Positions 38,340 through 45,941 of a stretch of DNA of 64,000 bases are shown in pieces. The notes beneath the pieces are model-generated. The model ran no database searches. It was given only the letters and a program-made list of their open reading frames with translations, and was not told where the DNA came from. Each line of letters begins with the position of its first letter. The stretch's first letter is position 1. The stretch is from Microbacterium murale (GTDB lineage: Bacteria; Actinomycetota; Actinomycetes; Actinomycetales; Microbacteriaceae), in the NCBI RefSeq assembly GCF_030815955.1, contig NZ_JAUSXK010000001.1, positions 3,410,001-3,474,000 of the forward strand. Reading direction: 5' to 3'. The translations under genes and the position numbers were made by a program.

Positions 38340-40004
38340 ATGAACCCAGACACCCTTGCCGAAGCCCTCCTCGCCGTCGTGACACCGATCGCCGCGTCCC
38401 TGCGACCTGACGAGACGCTGGGCCTCGTCGCGACCGACATCGTGCTGGAGCGTCCGCGCAACCGCGACCACGGGGACTGGGCGTCGAACATCGCGATGCG
38501 GCTCGCGAAGAAGCTCGGCACGAATCCGCGCGAGTTCGCTCAGCGGATAGCCGACGAGATCGTCGCGGTCGACGGCGTGAAGAGCGCCGAAGTCGCAGGT
38601 CCTGGATTCATCAACTTCCGTCTGGATGCCGCCGCCGCCGGTGTACTAGCCAAGGCGATAGTCGACGCCGGAACCGCGTACGGCACCAACGACTCGCAGC
38701 AGGGCGTCAGCGTCAACGTCGAGTTCGTGTCGGCGAACCCGACAGGTCCGCTCCACATCGCCCACACTCGTTGGGCCGCCCTCGGTGACTCGATCGTGCG
38801 TCTGCTGCTCGCAAGCGGCGCGAACGCGATCCGCGAGTACTACATCAATGACGCCGGCGCCCAGATGCAGCGCTTCGCGAGCTCGATCATCGCGGCGGCG
38901 AAGGGCGAACCGACCCCCGAGGGCGGATACCCGGGCCAGTACATCGTGACGCTCGCCGAGCGGGTGGTCGAGGCGCGTCCCGACCTGCTCGAACTGCCCG
39001 ATGCGGAGCAGCTCAAGATCGCCGAGGACCTCGCATACGAGTTCCAGCTCGCCGAGATCAAGCATTCTCTGGACCGCTTCAACGTGCCATTCGACGTCTG
39101 GTTCTCGGAGCGCACGCTGCATGCGAAGGATGCAGCTGGTGTCAGCCTCATCGACCAGGCAGTGGATCGCCTTCGCGAACAGGGACACGTATTCGATGAG
39201 GAGGGCGCCGTCTGGGTGCGCACCACCGACTTCGGCGACGACAAGGACCGCGTCATCCGTCGCTCGAACGGCGAGTACACCTACTTCGCCGCCGACGCCG
39301 CGTACTACCTGAGCAAGGGCGACCGCGGGTTCGAGAACAAGATCTATCTTCTGGGTGCCGACCACCACGGCTACGTGCACCGTCTCAAGGCGATCGCCGG
39401 TGCCGCAGGCCAGGATCCGGAGAAGAACGTCGAGGTGCTGATCGGCCAGATGGTGTCGATCAACGGCGCCCGGCTCTCGAAGCGTGCCGGCAACATCATC
39501 GAGATGGATGACCTGCTGGACTGGCTCGGCACCGACGCATTGCGGTATTCGCTGGAGCGTTCGCCCGCAGACTCGCCGCTCGATCTCGATCCAGAGCTGC
39601 TGCAGAAGCGCACCAACGACAATCCGGTCTTCTATGTGCAGTATGCGCACGCCCGCACACACAATGTCGGTCGCAACGCCGCCGATTCCGGCGTCGACCG
39701 CTCCGAATTCGCACCGGAGACATTGACGCACGAGACGGAGTCCGCGCTCCTGGGGGCACTGCAGGAGTTCCCGCGCATCGTGGCATTCGCCGCCGAGGTG
39801 CGTGAGCCGCACCGTGTGGCCCGCTACCTCGAGGAGCTCGCCGGGCTCTACCACCGTTGGTACGACAGCTGCCGTGTCACCCCGCTGAGCGACGATCCGA
39901 TCGAGAGCGTGCACCGCACGCGCCTGTGGCTGAACGACGCCACGGGTCAGGTGCTGCGCAACGGGCTCGACCTCCTCGGCGTATCCGCCCCGGAACGCAT
40001 GTGA
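38340..40004 (+). CDS. argS: arginine-tRNA ligase
   Basis: Class I aminoacyl-tRNA synthetase, 554 aa, charging tRNA-Arg. The N-terminal Add-1 domain covers about 1-110. The HIGH-type motif is SANPTGPLHIAHTRWAALG with HIAH at 139-142. The substrate-site GADHHGYVHRLKAI (about 340-353) and the KMSK-type loop ARLSKRAGN (about 378) follow. The C-terminal DALR anticodon-binding domain starts near residue 430 (YVQYAHARTHNV) and ends LLGVSAPERM. The tRNA-Arg(CCG) gene is under 1 kb upstream. Confidence 0.97.
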   Translation: MNPDTLAEALLAVVTPIAASLRPDETLGLVATDIVLERPRNRDHGDWASNIAMRLAKKLGTNPREFAQRIADEIVAVDGVKSAEVAGPGFINFRLDAAAAGVLAKAIVDAGTAYGTNDSQQGVSVNVEFVSANPTGPLHIAHTRWAALGDSIVRLLLASGANAIREYYINDAGAQMQRFASSIIAAAKGEPTPEGGYPGQYIVTLAERVVEARPDLLELPDAEQLKIAEDLAYEFQLAEIKHSLDRFNVPFDVWFSERTLHAKDAAGVSLIDQAVDRLREQGHVFDEEGAVWVRTTDFGDDKDRVIRRSNGEYTYFAADAAYYLSKGDRGFENKIYLLGADHHGYVHRLKAIAGAAGQDPEKNVEVLIGQMVSINGARLSKRAGNIIEMDDLLDWLGTDALRYSLERSPADSPLDLDPELLQKRTNDNPVFYVQYAHARTHNVGRNAADSGVDRSEFAPETLTHETESALLGALQEFPRIVAFAAEVREPHRVARYLEELAGLYHRWYDSCRVTPLSDDPIESVHRTRLWLNDATGQVLRNGLDLLGVSAPERM

Positions 40005-40035
40005 CGCACGCCTCCGGAGCGGGCAGGATGGTGCC

Positions 40036-40872
40036 ATGAGCGACGAGAATCCCACGCGGCCCTATCCGGACCACTCGACGGAGCATCCGACGCTCGTCCT
40101 CCCGAAGGATGCGGGCGTCGAGACGCCGAAGCGTCGCCGCCCACGCTGGCCGTGGGTACTGCTCATCGTCGTGCTCGTTCTCGCGGCACTGGTCGTCGCA
40201 GCCGAGTTCGTCGCGCGCGCAGTCCTCCCCGGTATCGTGCGCGGCATCGTCATCGAGCAGCTCGAGCTGCCCGCAGATCAGCCGCTCGAGGTCGATGCGT
40301 CGGGCGTGCTGCTGCCGCAGTTGATCGGCGGTCGGCTCGACCGACTGCACCTGTCGACCGATTCCGTCACGATCGGCGGCATCACAGGGGCGGCCGACGT
40401 CACGGCCACCGGAGTGCCACTGCGTGGGGGAGACCTCACCGACGCGCGTGGCACCGTGCGGATCGATGCCGAGCAGTTCACGGCGCTCGTCGCAGCTTCC
40501 GATCTGCCCATCGACTCCATCGCATTCGCAGAACCCGATGTGACGGTCTCCGGCAGCCTGCCCGTGTTCGGCTTCTCATTGCCGATCGCCCTGACGCTCA
40601 CCCCCGGCGCGGACGCGGGAGAACTGCTGCTCACTCCGGTGTCGCTGCAGGTGGCAGGGGCCACGTTGAACGCGCAGCAGATCGCCGATCGCTTCGGCTC
40701 GATCGCCGATCAGCTGACCGAGACGCAGCGCATCTGCATCGCCGATCAGCTCCCGGCGGGGCTCACCATGACCGGACTCGCAGTCGAGGACGATGTGGTT
40801 GTCGTCGACGTCCAGGTCGACGGAGGGATCGTCACCGACGAGACTCTGCAGGAGAACGGCGTATGCCCCTAG
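40036..40872 (+). CDS. LmeA-like phospholipid-binding protein (DUF2993)
   Basis: 278 aa. A cytosolic Pro/basic N terminus precedes one membrane helix (WPWVLLIVVLVLAALVVAAE, about 38-57), so the bulk is outside the membrane. The domain that follows (FVARAVLPGIVRGIVIEQLE, LEVDASGVLLPQLIGGRLDR, GVPLRGGDLTDARGTVRID) is the DUF2993/LmeA fold, a lipid-binding module. Mycobacterial LmeA is needed for lipomannan maturation. A role in envelope glycolipid metabolism is thus possible (inference). Its stop overlaps the convergent BrkB-like gene by 4 bp. Confidence 0.87.
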   Translation: MSDENPTRPYPDHSTEHPTLVLPKDAGVETPKRRRPRWPWVLLIVVLVLAALVVAAEFVARAVLPGIVRGIVIEQLELPADQPLEVDASGVLLPQLIGGRLDRLHLSTDSVTIGGITGAADVTATGVPLRGGDLTDARGTVRIDAEQFTALVAASDLPIDSIAFAEPDVTVSGSLPVFGFSLPIALTLTPGADAGELLLTPVSLQVAGATLNAQQIADRFGSIADQLTETQRICIADQLPAGLTMTGLAVEDDVVVVDVQVDGGIVTDETLQENGVCP

Positions 40873-41921
40873 ACATTCCGCTCGGCCGCTTCCGCTTTCT
40901 CCGCCGCCCGTAGGGCGCCGGTCGCTGCCTTCACATCCTGCTGGGCTCGCTGCACGCGTCGCTGGGCGAAGGTGCGCGCTCCTTCCGTGGCCGACACGCG
41001 ATCGCTCTCCTCCTCGGCACCCGTCACGATGTAAGCGCAGGCTATGAGCATGACCTGCGCGCTGAGGTTGAGCCAGATCAGCAGTGCCAGCAGCGAGGCG
41101 AACGAGGCCAGCAGCGGGTTGGATGTGGCGCCGCCCACGAACAGGCTCGACAGCTCCTGCAGCACGAGAAGCCCGACACCGCCCAGCAGTGCACCCGGCC
41201 AGATCGCACGACCAGAGACACGCTGCCCTGAGAGCAGTCGGAACACACCGAAGATCAGAAGGGCGTCCAACGCGAACACGACCAGGAGTGAGACGATCCG
41301 GATGCCCCACACCGCGGCCACGGATTCCTCGGGCAGACCGAGCAGATCGGTCACGAGGCCGATCCCGATGCGGGCGACGAACGTGACAGCCGCGGCGGCG
41401 AGGAAAGACACCGCGATGCCGACCGCGAGGGCGAGGTTGCGCACGATGACCCAGACCCAGAGCACGTCATCCAGCACTGATCCGGCGATGCTGCGCACCG
41501 CGGTGCGCAGCGACCCTATCGCCCCGAGCGCGGCGCCGATCAACGCGATCAGCGAGATGATTCCCGTGATCGAGAGCCCTTCCATCGCATCGATGGACGA
41601 CGGATCTTCGACGACTCCGCCTTCACCCACGAGGCCCGGCACCGCGGAGTCGACCGCGGCGATGATGGCGGCCCAGGCCTGCTCGTTGCCGGTGAGCCAG
41701 ATCGCGGCGATCGAGAACCCGAGCAGCAGACCGGCGAACACGCTGAACAGGGCACGGTACGTCACGCTGTCGGCGAGGATGGGCCCGCGTCGCTCCGAGT
41801 ACAGGAGCACTGCACGCACGAGCTTGCGCGCCAGCGCCCAGGCCATCACCGACCTGATGAGTCCGGCGATCCCGCCCGGTTTCTTCCTCTGCCCCGAGTC
41901 GGTCGTGCGCGCGCTGTCCAT
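40869..41921 (-). CDS. YihY/BrkB family inner-membrane protein
   Basis: 350-aa membrane protein. The family signature at the N terminus reads YSERRGPILADSVTYRALFS (about 43-62), followed by six hydrophobic segments. The loop GLPEESVAAVWGIRIVSLLV and the late helix QELSSLFVGGATSNPLLASF are also typical. The C-terminal tail of about 60 residues is charged (TGAEEESDRVSATEGARTFA onward). The YihY/BrkB family was once called ribonuclease BN in error; true function is unknown, with roles proposed in envelope transport. Confidence 0.9.
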   Translation of the reverse strand: MDSARTTDSGQRKKPGGIAGLIRSVMAWALARKLVRAVLLYSERRGPILADSVTYRALFSVFAGLLLGFSIAAIWLTGNEQAWAAIIAAVDSAVPGLVGEGGVVEDPSSIDAMEGLSITGIISLIALIGAALGAIGSLRTAVRSIAGSVLDDVLWVWVIVRNLALAVGIAVSFLAAAAVTFVARIGIGLVTDLLGLPEESVAAVWGIRIVSLLVVFALDALLIFGVFRLLSGQRVSGRAIWPGALLGGVGLLVLQELSSLFVGGATSNPLLASFASLLALLIWLNLSAQVMLIACAYIVTGAEEESDRVSATEGARTFAQRRVQRAQQDVKAATGALRAAEKAEAAERNV

Positions 41922-41927
41922 CCCCTC

Positions 41928-41933
41928 ACCGTA
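41928..41933 (-). promoter_or_regulatory. -10 hexamer of the BrkB-like gene, leaderless type
   Basis: TACGGT on the minus strand ends 6 nt before the ATG at 41921. Confidence 0.5.
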
Positions 41934-41994
41934 ATGAATCGAGATCTCCGCCGGCGAGGGGCTTGCGTATGCCGGCGGCGTCTCCTAGGTGCCT

Positions 41995-42000
41995 TAGAAT
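41995..42000 (+). promoter_or_regulatory. -10 hexamer of the lysA-hom-thrB operon
   Basis: TAGAAT gives a start near 42007 and a leader of about 50 nt before the lysA GTG. A minimal ORF ATG-GCG-TGA (42014-42022) lies in that leader. Confidence 0.5.
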
Positions 42001-42056
42001 CGGGGCAACCTCGTATGGCGTGATCCTGCCCGAGGATCCCTCCCGACGATTGGTGT

Positions 42057-43469
42057 GTGGTGCATTCTCCTGTTGTCTCGCTCGCCCCGGACTGGCTTGT
42101 CGTGCCCGAAGACCCGAATGCGCTGACACCGGCGGTCTGGCCGGCATCCGCCCATCGCGACAGCGAGGACGTCCTCACGATCGGTGACGTCTCCGCGACC
42201 GAGTTGGCGCGCACTCACGGCACACCACTGCTCGTCCTCGATGAGGCAGAGGTGCGCGCTCGAGCTCGCGCATTCCACGATTCATTCACCGCGGCCGCTG
42301 CCGCGCACGGGACCACGGCACGCGTCTACTACGCGGGCAAAGCCTTCCTGTCGACGGCGATCGCGCGCTGGGTGACCGAAGAGGGCCTCAACGTCGACGT
42401 CTGCACCCGCGGCGAACTCGAAGTCGCCCTGGCGGCAGGCGTCGATCCCGCGAACATCGGATTCCATGGCAACAACAAGTCGGTCAGCGAGATCGAGCGG
42501 GCGGTGCAGGTCGGTGTCGGCACGATCATCGTCGACAGTTCGATCGAGATCGAGCGCATCGCCGCGGTCACCGCGCGCACCGGCGCTGTTCAGCGAGTGC
42601 TCGTCCGCGTCAACAGCGGAGTGCACGCCGAGACACATGACTTCCTTGCGACCGCCCATGAGGATCAGAAGTTCGGCATGACCTTCGCGGATGCCGAGAC
42701 GGCTGTCGCGCGCATCCGCGAGGTGCCGGGGCTGGAGTTCCTCGGTCTGCATTGCCACATCGGCTCGCAGATCTTCGGCGTGGCCGGATTCCGAGAGTCC
42801 GCGTCGCGTGTGCTCGAGCTGCATCAGAAGCTGCTCGCAGGCGGTGACATCCCACTGCTGAACCTCGGCGGAGGCTTCGGAATCGCTTACACCAGCGTCG
42901 ACGACCCGACTCCGATCGAGCAGCTCGCCGCCGAGATCGTCACAGCGGTCGCCGAAGGCTGCACGTCGCGGGGAATCACGTTGCCGGTACTCGCGTTCGA
43001 GCCGGGGCGCGCGATCGTCGGCACCGCCGGCGTGACGCTCTACGAGGTCGGCACGACCAAAGAGGTCCGGGTCGATTCCGGCGCGAGCCGCCTGTACGTC
43101 AGCGTCGACGGCGGCATGAGCGACAATGCCCGCACGGCTCTCTACGGCGCGCAATTCTCCGCGCGGCTCGCGTCGCGTGCGGGAACGGGCGCGCCCGCCC
43201 TGGCCCGCGTCGTCGGCAAGCACTGCGAGTCGGGCGACATCGTGGTCGATCACGAATACCTCCCTGGTGATGTGTCGCCAGGAGACCTGCTCGCCGTCCC
43301 CGCCACCGGCGCGTACTGCGCCTCGCTGTCGAGCAACTACAACCATGTCCCTCGCCCTCCGATCGTCGCGGTCTCAGGTGGCCGCTCCCGCGTGATCGTG
43401 CGCGGAGAGAGCATCGATGATCTGCTGGCACGGGATGCTGGGATCAGCACGAATGAAGGAGCACGATGA
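42057..43469 (+). CDS. lysA: diaminopimelate decarboxylase
   Basis: Fold-type III PLP enzyme of 470 aa that decarboxylates meso-diaminopimelate to L-lysine, the last step of lysine synthesis. The cofactor lysine is in VYYAGKAFLS (Lys about 95). FHGNNKSVSEIERAV follows, then the HCHIGSQI motif (about 238) and NLGGGFGIAY. The C-terminal domain has EPGRAIVG near 318 and CESGDIVVDHEYLP near 393, with the conserved Cys from the partner active site. The start is GTG 42057 or the adjacent GTG 42060. hom follows with a 4-nt overlap. Confidence 0.95.
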   Translation: MVHSPVVSLAPDWLVVPEDPNALTPAVWPASAHRDSEDVLTIGDVSATELARTHGTPLLVLDEAEVRARARAFHDSFTAAAAAHGTTARVYYAGKAFLSTAIARWVTEEGLNVDVCTRGELEVALAAGVDPANIGFHGNNKSVSEIERAVQVGVGTIIVDSSIEIERIAAVTARTGAVQRVLVRVNSGVHAETHDFLATAHEDQKFGMTFADAETAVARIREVPGLEFLGLHCHIGSQIFGVAGFRESASRVLELHQKLLAGGDIPLLNLGGGFGIAYTSVDDPTPIEQLAAEIVTAVAEGCTSRGITLPVLAFEPGRAIVGTAGVTLYEVGTTKEVRVDSGASRLYVSVDGGMSDNARTALYGAQFSARLASRAGTGAPALARVVGKHCESGDIVVDHEYLPGDVSPGDLLAVPATGAYCASLSSNYNHVPRPPIVAVSGGRSRVIVRGESIDDLLARDAGISTNEGAR

Positions 43470-44824
43470 CCCACCTCCACGCGAGCAATGCGACCCCACT
43501 CCCGGGGAGCAATGCAGCACAGTACCGACGACTGAGGGTGGCGCTGCTCGGAGCAGGAGCCGTGGGGTCGCAGGTGGCGCGCATTCTGCTGCAGCACGCG
43601 GATGAACTCGGCGATCGTGCCGGTGCCTCGCTCGAGCTCGCCGGTATCGCCGTTCGCGACATCGACGCGAAACGCGACGTGGATCTCCCGAAGGAGCTGC
43701 TCACAACCGATGCGGAGAGCCTGATCGTCGGCAGTGACATCGTGATCGAGCTGATGGGAGGGATCGAGCCCGCCCGCGGCAATCTCCTGCTCGCGCTGAA
43801 CTCCGGCGCCGACGTCGTCACCGCCAACAAGGCGCTGCTCGCGACCCACGGTCCTGAGCTGTTCGAAGCTGCCGATCAGGTCGGAGCCTCGGTCTACTAC
43901 GAGGCAGCGGCCGCCGGAGCCATCCCGATCATCCGGCCGCTGCGCGACTCGCTCGCAGGCGACCGCGTCGTGCGTCTGATGGGCATCGTCAACGGCACCA
44001 CGAACTACATCCTCGACCGCATGGACAGCGAAGGCGCCGATTTCGGTGAGGTGCTCGCCGACGCGCAGCGCCTGGGATATGCAGAGGCAGATCCCACTGC
44101 GGATGTCGAGGGCTACGACGCCGCTCAGAAAGCCGCGATCCTGGCATCCCTCGCCTTCCACACGGCAGTCCCGTTGGATGCCGTGCATCGTGAGGGCATC
44201 ACACAGATCACGCCGTCGATGATCGAGGAGGCTCGCGCCGCCGGGTTCGTCATAAAGCTGCTCGCGGTGTGCGAACGGCTCGACGTCGATGGTGCGGAAT
44301 CGATCTCTGTGCGCGTCTACCCGGCGCTGGTCGCTCGCACGCATCCGCTCGCGTCGGTGCACGGAGCGAACAACGCGGTGTTCGTCGAGGCTGAGGCTGC
44401 GGGGTCGCTGATGTTCTACGGCGCCGGTGCTGGTGGCGTGCAGACCGCATCTGCGGTGCTGGGCGACGTCGTGTCCGCCGCGCGGCGCCACATCGCGGGC
44501 GGCGTGGGCGTGGGGGAGTCGACAAGGGCCAATCTCCCGACCGTTCCGATCGGCAATGTCGTGACGCGCTATCAGATCACGCTGGAAGTCGATGATCAGC
44601 CCGGCGTCCTCGCCGCAGTCGCCGGCATCCTGAGTGATGGTAGCGTTTCGGTCGCGACTGTCGTGCAGACCGTCGACGGCGAGACTGAGGGAGACGCGAC
44701 GGCGCGCCTCATCATCGGCACGCACAGAGCGACCGAGCAGGCGCTCAGCGACACGGTCGAGCGGCTCGCAGCGAGCAACGTCGTGGAACGTGTCGTCTCG
44801 GTGCTGCGTGTGGAAGGCGAGTGA
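43466..44824 (+). CDS. hom: homoserine dehydrogenase with ACT domain
   Basis: 452-aa NAD(P)-dependent enzyme making L-homoserine from aspartate semialdehyde, the branch-point for threonine and methionine. The dinucleotide motif RVALLGAGAVGSQVARILLQ (about 24-43), the segment GVTAN-type VVTANKALLATHG (about 117-129) and the catalytic region AAAGAIPIIRPLRDSL with LMGIVNGTTNYIL are present. A C-terminal ACT domain at about 375-450 (VDDQPGVLAAVAGILSD) suggests threonine feedback inhibition, as in other actinobacteria. The ATG overlaps the lysA stop. Confidence 0.96.
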   Translation: MTHLHASNATPLPGSNAAQYRRLRVALLGAGAVGSQVARILLQHADELGDRAGASLELAGIAVRDIDAKRDVDLPKELLTTDAESLIVGSDIVIELMGGIEPARGNLLLALNSGADVVTANKALLATHGPELFEAADQVGASVYYEAAAAGAIPIIRPLRDSLAGDRVVRLMGIVNGTTNYILDRMDSEGADFGEVLADAQRLGYAEADPTADVEGYDAAQKAAILASLAFHTAVPLDAVHREGITQITPSMIEEARAAGFVIKLLAVCERLDVDGAESISVRVYPALVARTHPLASVHGANNAVFVEAEAAGSLMFYGAGAGGVQTASAVLGDVVSAARRHIAGGVGVGESTRANLPTVPIGNVVTRYQITLEVDDQPGVLAAVAGILSDGSVSVATVVQTVDGETEGDATARLIIGTHRATEQALSDTVERLAASNVVERVVSVLRVEGE

Positions 44825-45774
44825 TGGTCGCTGCGGTCTCTGAACCCGTCGAAGGGCGCACCGTCACGGTTCGGGTCCCGGCGACGAGTGCGAACCTCGG
44901 CCCCGGATTCGACACCCTCGGTCTGGCGCTGAGCGTCTATGACGAGCTGACGGTGTCCGTGCTCTCCGACGATCGGCTTGAGATCGATGTGACCGGCTCG
45001 GGCGCGGCTGAGATCTCGCGCGACGAGTCGAACCTCGTCGTCCGCTCCATCGAGCACGTCTACAAGGATGCGGGCCGCACGATGCCAGGGCTGCGCATCA
45101 CCGCGCACAACGGTGTGCCCCATGGCCGTGGCCTCGGCTCCTCGGGAGCCGCCGTGACGGCAGGCGTCCTCGCCGCCAAGGGCCTGCTGGACGGCGAGGC
45201 GGACTTCACCGACGCTGACCTGCTGCGCCTCGCCACCGAGCTCGAGGGACACCCGGACAACGTCGCACCTGCACTCTTCGGCGGTCTCACGATCGCGTGG
45301 ACAGGGGAGCGCGGTCCGCAGCACAAGAAGCTGCTCGTCCACCGTGGCGTCGCCCCTCTCGTGCTCGTCCCCGAGCGCACGATGTCGACGGTGCTCGCCC
45401 GTTCGCTCCAGCCGCCGCACGTGTCCCGAGAGGATGCCGTGTTCAACGTGTCCCGCTCGGCACTGCTCATTGCAGCTCTCACCCAGAGTCCCGAGCTTCT
45501 TCTGGATGCGACCGCGGATCGGCTGCACCAGGACTACCGGGCAGAAGCCATGCCGGAGACGCACATGCTGGTCCAGACCCTCCGCAGGGCAGGTTTCGCC
45601 GCTGTCGTCTCAGGTGCGGGGCCGAGCGTGCTGGTCCTCGCTGACGGACCGGGCAGCCGACTCGAGGCCGCTGAGCTCGCCGCATCCGTCACCGACACCC
45701 CGTGGGAGGCGCTCATGCTCGCCGTCGACGTACGTGGTGGTACAGTAAGGGATCGAGCGGAGGGCTCCACGTAA
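44824..45774 (+). CDS. thrB: homoserine kinase
   Basis: GHMP-family kinase of 316 aa that phosphorylates homoserine for threonine synthase. The N-terminal VRVPATSANLGPGFDTLGLAL (cut here to PATSANLGPGFDTLGLAL) and the ATP-binding VPHGRGLGSSGAAVTAGVLA (about 98-117) are GHMP motifs 1 and 2. The glycine-rich AVVSGAGPSVLVLA near residue 260 is motif 3. ATG 44824 shares a base with the hom stop (TGATG); GTG 44821 is an alternative. Unlike many actinobacteria, thrC is not between hom and thrB. Confidence 0.95.
   Translation: MVAAVSEPVEGRTVTVRVPATSANLGPGFDTLGLALSVYDELTVSVLSDDRLEIDVTGSGAAEISRDESNLVVRSIEHVYKDAGRTMPGLRITAHNGVPHGRGLGSSGAAVTAGVLAAKGLLDGEADFTDADLLRLATELEGHPDNVAPALFGGLTIAWTGERGPQHKKLLVHRGVAPLVLVPERTMSTVLARSLQPPHVSREDAVFNVSRSALLIAALTQSPELLLDATADRLHQDYRAEAMPETHMLVQTLRRAGFAAVVSGAGPSVLVLADGPGSRLEAAELAASVTDTPWEALMLAVDVRGGTVRDRAEGST
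45741..45746 (+). promoter_or_regulatory. candidate -10 of rho inside the end of thrB
   Basis: TACAGT is a good actinobacterial -10 hexamer, but no -35 is clear. It would give rho a leader of about 190 nt. Confidence 0.3.
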
Positions 45775-45878
45775 TTTCGTGAATCTGGCCCCCATCGCAA
45801 TTCTGCGAGATCCGCACGCAACCGCCAGAACCTCTTTCCTGGTCCTGGCCGGCAGGTGCCGAGCATCTGCCCGTGCGA

Positions 45879-45904
45879 TCGCGCGCAGCACCCGTTGTGC
45901 GCGA
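45879..45904 (+). promoter_or_regulatory. hairpin in the rho leader
   Basis: TCGCGCGCA and TGTGCGCGA pair over 9 bp (one G-U) around an 8-nt loop, 37 nt before the rho GTG. A 7-codon ORF (45908-45931, MLISHDI) lies between the hairpin and the rho start. rho autoregulates through its leader in other bacteria; a similar role here is inference. Confidence 0.4.
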
Positions 45905-45941
45905 GACATGCTCATTTCCCACGACATATGAGGGAGTACTC

